Assembly (NCBI GenBank): GCA_017543025.1
Contig: JAFYGX010000001.1
Coordinates: 1 to 23,859, forward strand
Origin: Solobacterium sp.
GTDB taxonomy: Bacteria > Bacillota_I > Bacilli_A > Erysipelotrichales > Erysipelotrichaceae
Length of the DNA: 23,859 nucleotides
Reading direction: 5' to 3'
In this document: positions 7,203 through 15,285 of the stretch, in pieces
Layout: each line of letters opens with the position of its first letter
Numbering within the stretch: position 1 is the stretch's first letter
Made by a program: the position numbers and the translations under genes
Notes under the pieces: model-generated
Databases searched by the model: none
The model's input: only the letters and a program-made list of their open reading frames with translations
What the model was told of the DNA's origin: nothing

Positions 7203-8825
7203 TCATTTCCCGCACAGTTCAGACTCCTCATCCGGACCGATCAGTTCTTCAATCTCGATCTGCGCTGTGATGCGTTCCCGGAACCGGTTGATTCCCGGAG
7301 TACCGATCAGCCAGCGGATATCCCGCTTCGGTTCGCTCTTTGAAGACGTAAACTTTACGCCGTCGAATCCTTCCGTGAGATTTGCGAAATGATATCGTAT
7401 GACACGGTCAAATGCCCGGCAGCTCATCATCAGTGGATCCTTTACCGCCGCAAGTGTCACAAGCTCGGAAGGAAACGGCCTGAGCGATTCAAATTCCATG
7501 ATCTCTTCAATCGAAAGATGATCCGGGTGAACAGCAAATGCCTGAAGGCACAGTTCTTCTGCGGCAAACGGAATCTCTTCCATATGCCGCTGCACATGCA
7601 TGCAGAATTCTTCGAAGCGTTCTTCCCGGACGGCAATTCCGACTGCTCCGGGATGTCCTCCGAATTCCTCAAGCTCTTCAAACCCGGAAAAGAAGGAATA
7701 CAGGTCAAACCCGCTGATCCCCCGGCCGCTGCCTTTGAACAGGTTTTCATGCCGTGAAAAGACCAGCACCGGCTTATTCCAGGTACGGCTCAGCTTCCCT
7801 GCCGCAAGCCCGTTGACGCCTTCGAAAAACGATTCATCAAACAGAACCGGAAATGCAGTGCCGCTGTCCAGATTCATTGCCTTGCGCACCATGGAATCCG
7901 ACAGCCGCCGTCTTGCGCTGTTCACCTCTTCCAGCTGCTTTGCATATGACTGGATTTTCATCGGATCTCTGCAGAGCAGAAACGGAACAAGCGTATTGAC
8001 ATTGGAGCGATCATTCATCCGTCCGACGCTGTTAAGCTTCGGAACGATCTGAAACGAAACGGTTTTCTGATCGATTGCCGCCCCCTGCCTCAGCAGCGGC
8101 ATTACGGAAGGCAGTGCCCCCCGGGCGATCTCCTGCAGTCCCTTCTGAACGATCTTACGGGTCTCTTTCCACAGCGGCATCACATCACCGATCAGCGCAA
8201 TCGCTGCCAGTGCGGTATGCATCGGAATATCACCAAACAGACATCGGGAGAGCTGCAGCACGACGCCGGCTCCGGAAAGATGTTCAAAACACGGCTCCAT
8301 GGTATCCGGATGCAGAAGGATATCGGATGGAACGGGTTCTTCTATCCGATGATGATCCGTTACAATCACATCCATGCCCAGCCGTTTTGCAAGCGTGATG
8401 GAATCAAAGCACTTTACACCGTTGTCAACCGTGATGATCAGCGAATATCCCTTCTCATGCACCATTGAGACAATCTTCTCCGAAAGCCCGTAGCCTTCCC
8501 GGAAGCGATCCGGAATATAATAGCCGTTCGGAATGGAAAGCCGGTCGAGAATATCCTTCATGATTGCCGTGGAACAGATTCCATCCGCATCATAATCCCC
8601 TGCAACAAATACCTGTTCGTGCGCTTCTTTAGCCTTCTGCAGACGCTGCAGTACCTGTTTCATGGATTCACTCCGGCACATCGCAAGCGCTTCGCCAGAA
8701 GAAACCAGTTCTTCAATCTGTTCTCCGCTGAGTCCGGACGAAGCGACCGCTGCTGAGGCAAGCCCTTTCACTCCGAAGGAATTCTGAATCTCCGAACAAT
8801 CCGGATGCAGAATACGGTAACTCAT
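7203..8825 (-). CDS. recJ: Single-stranded-DNA-specific exonuclease RecJ
   Basis: 540 residues, near the compact core length and far shorter than the roughly 780-residue Bacillus RecJ, which has an extra C-terminal domain. It degrades single-stranded DNA 5' to 3' in recombination and repair. DHH-domain metal-binding motifs are present: DYDADG (77-82), TVDNG (132-136) and TDHH (156-159), then PKLNSVGRM (262-270). The DHHA1 domain shows GRGISGF (367-373) and GGHPGAVGI (389-397). An OB-like C-terminal part follows. The start ATG overlaps the murD stop by four bases (ATGA). All catalytic motifs are intact, so the short length looks like a lineage feature, not a truncation. Confidence 0.93.
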   Translation of the reverse strand: MSYRILHPDCSEIQNSFGVKGLASAAVASSGLSGEQIEELVSSGEALAMCRSESMKQVLQRLQKAKEAHEQVFVAGDYDADGICSTAIMKDILDRLSIPNGYYIPDRFREGYGLSEKIVSMVHEKGYSLIITVDNGVKCFDSITLAKRLGMDVIVTDHHRIEEPVPSDILLHPDTMEPCFEHLSGAGVVLQLSRCLFGDIPMHTALAAIALIGDVMPLWKETRKIVQKGLQEIARGALPSVMPLLRQGAAIDQKTVSFQIVPKLNSVGRMNDRSNVNTLVPFLLCRDPMKIQSYAKQLEEVNSARRRLSDSMVRKAMNLDSGTAFPVLFDESFFEGVNGLAAGKLSRTWNKPVLVFSRHENLFKGSGRGISGFDLYSFFSGFEELEEFGGHPGAVGIAVREERFEEFCMHVQRHMEEIPFAAEELCLQAFAVHPDHLSIEEIMEFESLRPFPSELVTLAAVKDPLMMSCRAFDRVIRYHFANLTEGFDGVKFTSSKSEPKRDIRWLIGTPGINRFRERITAQIEIEELIGPDEESELCGK

Positions 8826-10126
8826 GATTCGAGCGCCAGGCGGGCGAAAATCTCTCCCCGCTCCTCAAAGTTACGGAAATGATCATAGCTGGAAGCTGCC
8901 GGAGAAAGCAGAACGATATGCCCTCTGCGGCAATACTGCTTCGCACATGCAAGAGCTTCCTCCAGATCCGCTTTCAGTATCATATGATCATGTACCGCTC
9001 CCTGATTCCGCAATTCTTCCATAATGCGTCTGCCGGTGGCATACATGAAGATAATATACAGATCCTTCCGCTCTTTCAGAACCTCTTCGAGATCGGCATA
9101 ATCAATCCCGCGGTCCATTCCTCCGATCAGAATGACATCCGTATCCGGAAGCGAATTCAGCGCCGCAATTGCCGCCTGGCCGATCGTCGAGATGCTGTCA
9201 TTGACAAACCGGATTCCGTTGTGTTCACCGATATACTCCAGTCTGTGATGCAGCGGAGCAAACGACGAAACGGCACTTCGGAATGCATCTTCGCGGATGC
9301 CATAGCGGTCTGCGACTGCAAGCACAACCGCAAGATTCAGATAATTATGCGCCCCGATCAGACTGCAGTCCGTTACTTCCAGCATATGACTGCCGGCGAT
9401 CAGAAGATGTCCCTCTGCTCTGATATCCCGGCCGATCAGAAGCGCATCCGTTCTTTCTTCCGCACAGAACAGTTCCTGATTCAGAATTGCTGTTTCACCC
9501 GGCTTCTGATGCCGGAAAATATTTGCTTTTGCATTGCCGTATGCCTGATAATCCGCATAATGATCCAGATGTTCCTGATAGAGATTCAGAAATACGGCAG
9601 TATGCGGACTGTACGGGCAGTCTTCCAGCTGATGGCAGGAAATCTCAAAGGCACAGAGATCCGTTTCTTCAAGTACTGGCAGAATATCAAAACACGGTAT
9701 GCCGATATTCCCGATCAGATGACAGGTGTACTGCTGAGAAAGCACGGTATGCACCAGCGAAGTCGTGGTGCTTTTCCCCTTTGTACCGGTGATGCCGATT
9801 GTCTGAAAGCCATGATGCTTCAGAAACAGATGCGTCTGCTGCGTGAGATTGGAACGGTCAAACGACGTCGGCACCGGAATCCCCGGTGCTTTCAGAATCA
9901 TGTCATAGGATGAAAAATCAACATTATCCTGTGCCAGCAGCCGGACATTGCCATAGCTCTGCACTTCCGATTTCAGTGATTCCGTAATCGTTCCGTCCGC
10001 AATATCCAGAGGCAGTCCGGGACAGACCGTCCGAATCCATAAAAGGGAGGATCTTCCCTCCCTGCCAAATCCCCAGATCAGGATTTTCCGTCCGGCAAAC
10101 TCATTCCGCCATTCTTCCTGTTTCAT
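8822..10126 (-). CDS. murD: UDP-N-acetylmuramoyl-L-alanine-glutamate ligase, probable MurD2 (L-Glu-adding) type
   Basis: 434 residues from the ATG at 10126, chosen because it overlaps the murL stop (ATGA) and follows GGAGATGAGAG; an earlier in-frame ATG at 10150 lies inside murL. It is an ATP-dependent Mur ligase that adds glutamate to UDP-MurNAc-L-Ala. Visible motifs: N-terminal Rossmann-like ILIWGFGREG (15-24), P-loop GTKGKST (114-120), EISCHQLE (161-168), LNLYQEHLDHY (180-190), the lysine expected to be carbamylated (K200), HHRLE (293-297), GGMDRGIDY (335-343) and SPAASSYDHF (408-417). The canonical NDSKATN next to the glutamate site is NDSISTI here (309-315). With a MurL-type epimerase gene directly upstream, this fits the MurD2 type that adds L-Glu. 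The ligase family is certain; the L-Glu preference is inference. Confidence 0.9.
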   Translation of the reverse strand: MKQEEWRNEFAGRKILIWGFGREGRSSLLWIRTVCPGLPLDIADGTITESLKSEVQSYGNVRLLAQDNVDFSSYDMILKAPGIPVPTSFDRSNLTQQTHLFLKHHGFQTIGITGTKGKSTTTSLVHTVLSQQYTCHLIGNIGIPCFDILPVLEETDLCAFEISCHQLEDCPYSPHTAVFLNLYQEHLDHYADYQAYGNAKANIFRHQKPGETAILNQELFCAEERTDALLIGRDIRAEGHLLIAGSHMLEVTDCSLIGAHNYLNLAVVLAVADRYGIREDAFRSAVSSFAPLHHRLEYIGEHNGIRFVNDSISTIGQAAIAALNSLPDTDVILIGGMDRGIDYADLEEVLKERKDLYIIFMYATGRRIMEELRNQGAVHDHMILKADLEEALACAKQYCRRGHIVLLSPAASSYDHFRNFEERGEIFARLALES

Positions 10127-11493
10127 TTTTCTCTCATCTCCGCCATCCATTGCTTCAGAAGTGTCTGCAGATGTTCCGGAACCAGATTCTCTGTGTTGTA
10201 CTGTGTCCAGTCAACGCTCTTATTCCGGTAATAGTCATAATAGGAGCTCTGTTTATAGAATTCATACAGCCTGGGAAGCGGTTTCCCCTGCGCCTCATGC
10301 GCAGCGATTGACATTGCAATCGCAGTATTCACTTCCTCCCGGGTTCCCACACATTCGAACGGCTTGTTGTCACTCATGCCGCTCAGCTGTTCAAGCAGTC
10401 CCCTCATTGATTCATCATTCAGCATATCAGCCCCGAAAATCTTCACAAGCGCCTCATCAGAAAGGTAAGCGGAAAGGATGATGCATACAAACAGGCACTT
10501 TGCGCAGTGCCCGCACCAGCGCTCTTCCTTCTGTCCGACATTGCAGGAGCGGAATACCGGATGATATTGCGTAAGCTCGGAAAACAGTCCTGCGATCTGC
10601 AGCTCGGTCAGCGGACGCAGCACACTGAAATAATGGACTTCCGGCGTAATGTAGGTATCCATGTAGTATTTGAAATCCTGTTCAAACGCAAAGGTCTTTG
10701 AATACTGATGGTTTACCGAACTTCCTCTGATCGTCGATTCATTTGCGGATTCCTCATTGGAAAGACAGATATTCTGCATTCCGTAGATCACTGCAGTCAG
10801 CGAAGCCGCAAATGCACAGAGCGCTGAAAACGGCGTATGGCCGTTCAGATAGCCGGCTTTATTGAATTCAAGCATCCGTGAATCAAGCGTCCGCTCAACA
10901 ACAATCAGCCGGTCACCGCTGTAGCCGGCAGCCTGAGCGGCATGCACAGCAGACATCACATGATTGATGATAAATGCCCGGTTATGCTCTTTCATTCCGG
11001 AAAGCAGCTGAAGCGTAACAAATGAATCCTTTCCTCCTCCGACCGGAATCAGATTGCCGCTGAACTTCCGCTGATCAATATGACCTGTGATCGTCTCTCC
11101 GATTGAAGTAAGATTCATGAATGTTTCCGGATCTGCTTCAATCCTGTTTTTATAGAAAAACTCACCCAGTCCGTTAAAATACAGCTTTTTCCACCAGCGC
11201 ACCTGATCAGCATTCAGCGAGCCGCATTCTACAATGACTGTCGGCGAGCAGGTAAGCTTCCAGTAGGAAATCAGCTCAACCATACCAAGCGAAAAGGCTG
11301 CTTCTCTTACCGACCGCAGATTCGCATAGGTAACCCCTCCGGCCGGTTTTTCAATAATGAAGTCAGGATTAAAATGACTCAGTCCTTCAATTTCAAAATC
11401 AAACTGAATATGAAACTCCTGTTCGCTTTCGATGATCGCAAAATCATGATAATAGAAGACGGGATACCGTCCGCTCAGTTCGTCATATCTCAT
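10123..11493 (-). CDS. murL: Probable UDP-MurNAc-L-Ala-L-Glu epimerase (MurL)
   Basis: 456 residues. A PP-loop-type ATP-pyrophosphatase signature, PVGGGKDSF, spans 150-158. It is followed by LSNEESANEST (244-254) and a C-terminal Cys cluster, C317 plus WCGHCAKC (326-333), which resembles a structural metal site. Length and layout match MurL, described from Xanthomonas (JACS 2017, recalled), which uses ATP to invert the terminal L-Glu of UDP-MurNAc-L-Ala-L-Glu. The four-base overlap with a Mur ligase gene is strong context. The start ATG has a GGGGG element close upstream; a 24-bp perfect inverted repeat separates it from secDF. Other PP-loop enzymes (QueC-like, ATP-grasp-independent amidases) are the main alternatives, but none would be expected to pair with murD. 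Confidence 0.82.
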   Translation of the reverse strand: MRYDELSGRYPVFYYHDFAIIESEQEFHIQFDFEIEGLSHFNPDFIIEKPAGGVTYANLRSVREAAFSLGMVELISYWKLTCSPTVIVECGSLNADQVRWWKKLYFNGLGEFFYKNRIEADPETFMNLTSIGETITGHIDQRKFSGNLIPVGGGKDSFVTLQLLSGMKEHNRAFIINHVMSAVHAAQAAGYSGDRLIVVERTLDSRMLEFNKAGYLNGHTPFSALCAFAASLTAVIYGMQNICLSNEESANESTIRGSSVNHQYSKTFAFEQDFKYYMDTYITPEVHYFSVLRPLTELQIAGLFSELTQYHPVFRSCNVGQKEERWCGHCAKCLFVCIILSAYLSDEALVKIFGADMLNDESMRGLLEQLSGMSDNKPFECVGTREEVNTAIAMSIAAHEAQGKPLPRLYEFYKQSSYYDYYRNKSVDWTQYNTENLVPEHLQTLLKQWMAEMREK

Positions 11494-11535
11494 ATTGCCC
11501 CCAGTATAGCGGTTTTTTCTTCATCCTTCTACAGA

Positions 11536-11559
11536 ATACGGCAGCCTCAGCTGCCGTAT
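11536..11559. repeat. Perfect 10-bp inverted repeat between secDF and murL
   Basis: ATACGGCAGC (11536-11545), loop CTCA, GCTGCCGTAT (11550-11559). It is a very stable hairpin on either strand, but no U-run follows on the minus strand, so it is not a standard intrinsic terminator. It may protect the secDF mRNA end, slow read-through into murL-murD, or be a dispersed repeat. Confidence 0.8.
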
Positions 11560-11576
11560 CTGGTTATTCTTGATTA

Positions 11577-13865
11577 TTATGCGTTGATTCCCTTGATCGT
11601 ATACTCATCAAGTGATTCCTTTTCCGCCTTCTTCTTCACCTTCTTTGTGGATTTCGGCTTATAGGTCTGCCGGATCCAGCACCACAGACGCGGTGCAACG
11701 AAGATCGAAGAGAATGTACCGGCAATCATACCTGTCAGCATTGCAAATGTGAAGGTAAAGATGGAACGGCTGCCAAGAATCAGAAGCATGATAACCGGAA
11801 GAAGCGTTGTCAGAGAACTGAACAGCGATACAAGCAGGGTCTTGTCCAGCGCATCATTGACGATCTTTCTGTAATCCAGTTTGCCCTTGCTTTCAGCAAC
11901 TGTCTCACGGACACGGTCGAATACGACGATCGAGTTGTTGATGGAGTAACCGATGATGGTAAGCAGAACGGAAATCACTTCCGTATTCACTTCCAGCCGC
12001 AGGATGACAAACATCGCAAGCGTAATCAGAACGTCATGAACAAGTGCAACCAGACAGGATACCGCATAATCCCATTCATAGCGGAATGCGATATACACCA
12101 GCATGGCAATCCATGCGACAACCGTCAGGATAACTGCATTTCTGACAAGCTCCCGGCCGACAATCGGCGTTACGACATTATCACCCGGCTCCTGGCCGTA
12201 TTCTTCTGTAAAGCTCTTCTTGATCTCTTTCAGCTGATCGGTGGTAAGCGGCTGTTTTGTAGTCGCATACACAGTGGAATCACCGGCAGCCTGATAGCTG
12301 AAGCCGGAATATCCCAGATCAGACAGACGGGTGGAAACTTCATTGATCGTAATCGGATGATCGCTGGTGACAGTCAGTTTTGTACCTGCCGCAAAATCAA
12401 TACCGAGATTCATGAATCCGCGTCCGTTCACGGCGTTGAATCCGCCGAGCAGCAGCGCGCAGCCGAGGATCGCAAGACTGGTGAAGATCAGATATTTAGC
12501 GTTTTTGATATAGTCAATGCCGCGGACACCATAATAGAACTGAGATTCCCCTTTTGAGATATCGGGAATCTGGTTCTTCTTCACGCCGAAGAATTCCGGC
12601 TTGTCATCAAACTTTCCGCTGCCGACAAGCTGGTTGAGCAGCCATCTCGAGAATGCAACGTTGATTACCAGCGTACATACGACTGTGATAATCAGCATTG
12701 TCGCAAAACCGCGTACCGCGCCATTGCCCCAGATATACATGATGAGACCGGCAATCAGTGTGGTAAGCTGTGCATCAAAGATCGCTGAGAAAGACTGCTT
12801 CTGTCCTTCCGCAACCGCTCCGCGTACAGAACGGCCGGCAAAGAGTTCCTGACGGATCCGCTCATAGCTGATGATATTCGCATCAACCGTCATACCGACA
12901 CCAAGCACCAGCGCGCCGATCGCAGTCAGCGTAAACACAGCACCCATCATGCCGTAAATTCCGAAAACTGCCCAGATATATCCTCCCAGCATGATAATGG
13001 AAACAATGCCAGGCAGACGATATTTGTAAACCATGAACGCAATCACGAGCAGAATGCCCACAAAACCGGCCAGCGCAGTTCTCCGCAGCGCATCCGCACC
13101 ATACTGGGCGGAAACGACATTACTGGATATTTCGCTCATCTTAACCGGCAGCGATCCGGAATTGATCAGCTCCGCCAGCGTTCTTGCCTCTGTATCCGTG
13201 AAATTGCCTTCGATAATACAGTCACCGTTAATCGTGCCTCTGACAGATGCGGCGCTGATATACTTCGGTTCCTTGCCGGTCAGCGATTTGGAATATTCTT
13301 CCTTATAGGAATCGCCTTCTTCCCAGTCCAGCCAGATGATCATGATGTTGTTGCCGCTGGTGCGGGACGATACATCCGATGTGATCTCGGCAAATTTCGA
13401 CTGATCCGCAATCTTCAGGGAAACGATCGGACGTCCGTCCTGATAGGCAAGACTTGCGCCTCCTTCCGTAATAATGGAAGAATCGGAAAGCAGCTCATCA
13501 TTGACATCACGGAATGTAAGATTCGCTGTTGTACCGATCATTTCACGCGCGCTTTCCTGATCTGTGATGCCAGCGAGCTGTACCCGTACACGGTTAGCCC
13601 CTTCCACCGTGATCATCGGTTCACTGACGCCAAGAACATTGACCCGCTTCTGAATGGAATTGGTAACCGCATTCATATCGATTACCGAATCTGCTTTTTC
13701 CTCTTCCAGCGGGGTGACTTCGTACAGAATCTCAAACCCGCCGACCAGATCAAGGCCGAGGTTCAGACTGTCTCTGATCATCGCAAATGTTGAGGCGATC
13801 AGAATGACCAGCACTGCAACAACTGCGATGAACGGAACCAGACTGTTGTTCTTTTTTGTGTTCAT
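11577..13865 (-). CDS. secDF: Fused protein translocase subunit SecDF
   Basis: 762 residues from the ATG at 13865, picked because TTGGAGG sits eight bases ahead; an in-frame TTG at 13880 would put the Shine-Dalgarno inside the gene. The SecD half has an N-terminal membrane segment (about 10-29), LGLDLVGG (36-43), a large external domain and the membrane block with GMTVDANIISYERIR (324-338). The SecF half begins near 450 with another membrane segment, NLGIDFAAG (486-494), and a second membrane block ending in a basic tail. The fusion is typical of Bacillus and relatives. SecDF uses the proton gradient to pull secreted proteins out of SecYEG. The gene overlaps the preceding small ORF by its Shine-Dalgarno. 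Confidence 0.96.
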   Translation of the reverse strand: MNTKKNNSLVPFIAVVAVLVILIASTFAMIRDSLNLGLDLVGGFEILYEVTPLEEEKADSVIDMNAVTNSIQKRVNVLGVSEPMITVEGANRVRVQLAGITDQESAREMIGTTANLTFRDVNDELLSDSSIITEGGASLAYQDGRPIVSLKIADQSKFAEITSDVSSRTSGNNIMIIWLDWEEGDSYKEEYSKSLTGKEPKYISAASVRGTINGDCIIEGNFTDTEARTLAELINSGSLPVKMSEISSNVVSAQYGADALRRTALAGFVGILLVIAFMVYKYRLPGIVSIIMLGGYIWAVFGIYGMMGAVFTLTAIGALVLGVGMTVDANIISYERIRQELFAGRSVRGAVAEGQKQSFSAIFDAQLTTLIAGLIMYIWGNGAVRGFATMLIITVVCTLVINVAFSRWLLNQLVGSGKFDDKPEFFGVKKNQIPDISKGESQFYYGVRGIDYIKNAKYLIFTSLAILGCALLLGGFNAVNGRGFMNLGIDFAAGTKLTVTSDHPITINEVSTRLSDLGYSGFSYQAAGDSTVYATTKQPLTTDQLKEIKKSFTEEYGQEPGDNVVTPIVGRELVRNAVILTVVAWIAMLVYIAFRYEWDYAVSCLVALVHDVLITLAMFVILRLEVNTEVISVLLTIIGYSINNSIVVFDRVRETVAESKGKLDYRKIVNDALDKTLLVSLFSSLTTLLPVIMLLILGSRSIFTFTFAMLTGMIAGTFSSIFVAPRLWCWIRQTYKPKSTKKVKKKAEKESLDEYTIKGINA

Positions 13866-13869
13866 GGTT

Positions 13870-14157
13870 CTATCCTCCAATTAAATCCGCAAAATCCGAC
13901 AGGCTCTGCCGTTTCCCGTCTTCCAGAGCCTTCCGTGTCAGAAATTTTACAAGGTCCTCCGCTTTGATCGCGATGATCTCATCAGCAGCGATATGCAGAC
14001 TCCGCGGCGGATGTTTGCGGAACAGATCTTCTGCAACATAGGACTCAAGGCTCTGATATGTAAGAGAATTCAGATATTCCCGTTTCAGCTGCTGCAGTTT
14101 GATCACCATAATCATCTGGACCTGCGTGTTGTTGACATCAAACTGCTCAGCTCTCAT
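13870..14157 (-). CDS. Small ComN-like protein (Post_transc_reg family), tentative
   Basis: 95 residues, acidic-basic mix, no membrane segment. The C-terminal half (PRSLHIAADEIIAIKAEDLVKFLTRKA, about 51-77) resembles the short domain of Bacillus ComN, a post-transcriptional regulator of comE that I recall lying next to secDF. Similarity is judged by eye only. The stop TAG at 13870 is four bases before the secDF ATG, so the genes are coupled. The start ATG follows AGAAAGG; no competing start is closer to a better site. The function here is unproven, and a DNA-uptake role is not supported by anything else in the window. Confidence 0.6.
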   Translation of the reverse strand: MRAEQFDVNNTQVQMIMVIKLQQLKREYLNSLTYQSLESYVAEDLFRKHPPRSLHIAADEIIAIKAEDLVKFLTRKALEDGKRQSLSDFADLIGG

Positions 14158-14183
14158 GAAAAAAACCTTTCTCCTCGTGCAAG

Positions 14184-14217
14184 TAGATATGATATACCAA
14201 ATTCACAGAGGTTGAAA
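14184..14217 (-). promoter_or_regulatory. Candidate promoter of the comN-like/secDF/murL block
   Basis: In the 91-base gap after mraY a TTTCAA box lies 17 bp from TATCAT (overlapping TGGTATATC) on the minus strand. The match is modest. An AAACCGGTTT palindrome sits just upstream. No terminator is visible after mraY, so read-through from the division cluster remains possible. Confidence 0.35.
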
Positions 14218-14248
14218 CCGGTTTTTTTCTGAAATTTCCTTCTGGCGC

Positions 14249-15232
14249 TCAGTTCAGGGCAACGATCAGCCCCAGCACAGCGAAGACTGCGGAAGCGAGC
14301 CAGATAATATGAACGGTCTGTGCTTCCTGCAGACCAAGTCCCTTTTTTTCTTTCGAAAGAACAAATGTATAATGAATCGGAGTATAAGGGAACACCCGTT
14401 TGTTGCGCAGTTTGACCGAACCGATCTGAATGATGCAGCTGAGGGTATCAAGCACATACACGCCGCCGATTACAATCAGTGCGATTTCCTGTTTCATGAC
14501 CAGTGAGGCTGCCGCAAGTGCCCCGCCAAGCGCAAGCGCACCGGTATCTCCCATGAAAATTTTCGCCGGATGCACATTGTAATGCAGAAAACCGATCAGC
14601 GCTCCGATCAGCGCCGAGAAGAATCCGGCAAGCTGTACATTGCCATCCCGCACTGCAAGAATCAGAAACACAGCGAAGCTCGATACACAGCATCCCGCCG
14701 CAAGCCCGTCCATGCCGTCAGTCAGATTAACCGCATTGGAAGCACCGGAAAACATCAGAAGAATCAGAACCAGATACAGCGGCCCGAGGTTCAGCGCCGT
14801 ATGGGCAAACGGAATGCGCAGTGTCAGTTCCCCGCCGTTTCCACGGTAAATGAAAAAAATGATCAGCGCAAGCAGCACCTGCAGAAGAAACTTCCAGCGC
14901 GGAAGCAGACCTTCATTATTGTGCCTGACTGCGATCAGCCAGTCATCGAGAAACCCGATCAAGCCATATCCGAAGAATGTGATCTGAAGAATCAGGAGAT
15001 CGTTTGAAAAACCGACAAAGAGTTCACTGATCAGCGAAACAATCAGAGGAACCACAATAAACAGAATTCCTCCCATAATCGGAGTCTTTCCTTTTTCCCT
15101 GTATTCTTCCAGACTGTATTCACTGACGGTCTGAGAGAAACTGATTTTCTTCATATACCGGATCAGTCCCGGCATCAGGGTCCAGACTGCAGCGAGCGAA
15201 ACCAAAAACGACAACAAACAATTCAGAGCCAT
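14249..15232 (-). CDS. mraY: Phospho-N-acetylmuramoyl-pentapeptide transferase MraY, divergent
   Basis: 327 residues, about ten membrane segments. It moves phospho-MurNAc-pentapeptide from UDP to undecaprenyl phosphate, making lipid I. Catalytic features are present: tandem Asp in GFLDDWL (93-99), NAVNLTDGMDGLAAG (166-180) and FMGDTGALALGG (226-237). Two usually invariant motifs differ. The GPxSH segment before KGTPTMGG is replaced (EYSLEEYREKGKTPIMGG), and the PLHHHFE loop reads TPIHYTF (284-290), keeping only one His of three. WecA/TagO-like transferases were considered, but the TDGMDG and KTPIMGG forms plus the position after the division PBP favour MraY. A promoter-like sequence overlaps the end of the PBP gene. 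Confidence 0.92.
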   Translation of the reverse strand: MALNCLLSFLVSLAAVWTLMPGLIRYMKKISFSQTVSEYSLEEYREKGKTPIMGGILFIVVPLIVSLISELFVGFSNDLLILQITFFGYGLIGFLDDWLIAVRHNNEGLLPRWKFLLQVLLALIIFFIYRGNGGELTLRIPFAHTALNLGPLYLVLILLMFSGASNAVNLTDGMDGLAAGCCVSSFAVFLILAVRDGNVQLAGFFSALIGALIGFLHYNVHPAKIFMGDTGALALGGALAAASLVMKQEIALIVIGGVYVLDTLSCIIQIGSVKLRNKRVFPYTPIHYTFVLSKEKKGLGLQEAQTVHIIWLASAVFAVLGLIVALN

Positions 15233-15255
15233 ATATATACCGCCATTTCCGCAAA

Positions 15256-15285
15256 ATTATACAATATGCATCTATTCGAACTCAA
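15256..15285 (-). promoter_or_regulatory. Candidate internal promoter upstream of mraY
   Basis: TTGAGT (15285-15280), 18-bp spacer, TATAAT (15261-15256) on the minus strand. The -35 covers the last codons of the PBP gene. It would start transcription about 15-20 bases before the mraY ATG. It may simply supplement the mraZ promoter. Confidence 0.4.

Noticed and set aside
7203..8825. RecJ truncation
   Set aside because: Short relative to Bacillus RecJ, but all DHH and DHHA1 motifs and an OB-like tail are present and the end is tightly spaced to apt; it looks like the compact form.
8879..9913. 344-codon open frame on the plus strand
   Set aside because: Antisense to murD; low-complexity shadow composition and no recognisable motif.
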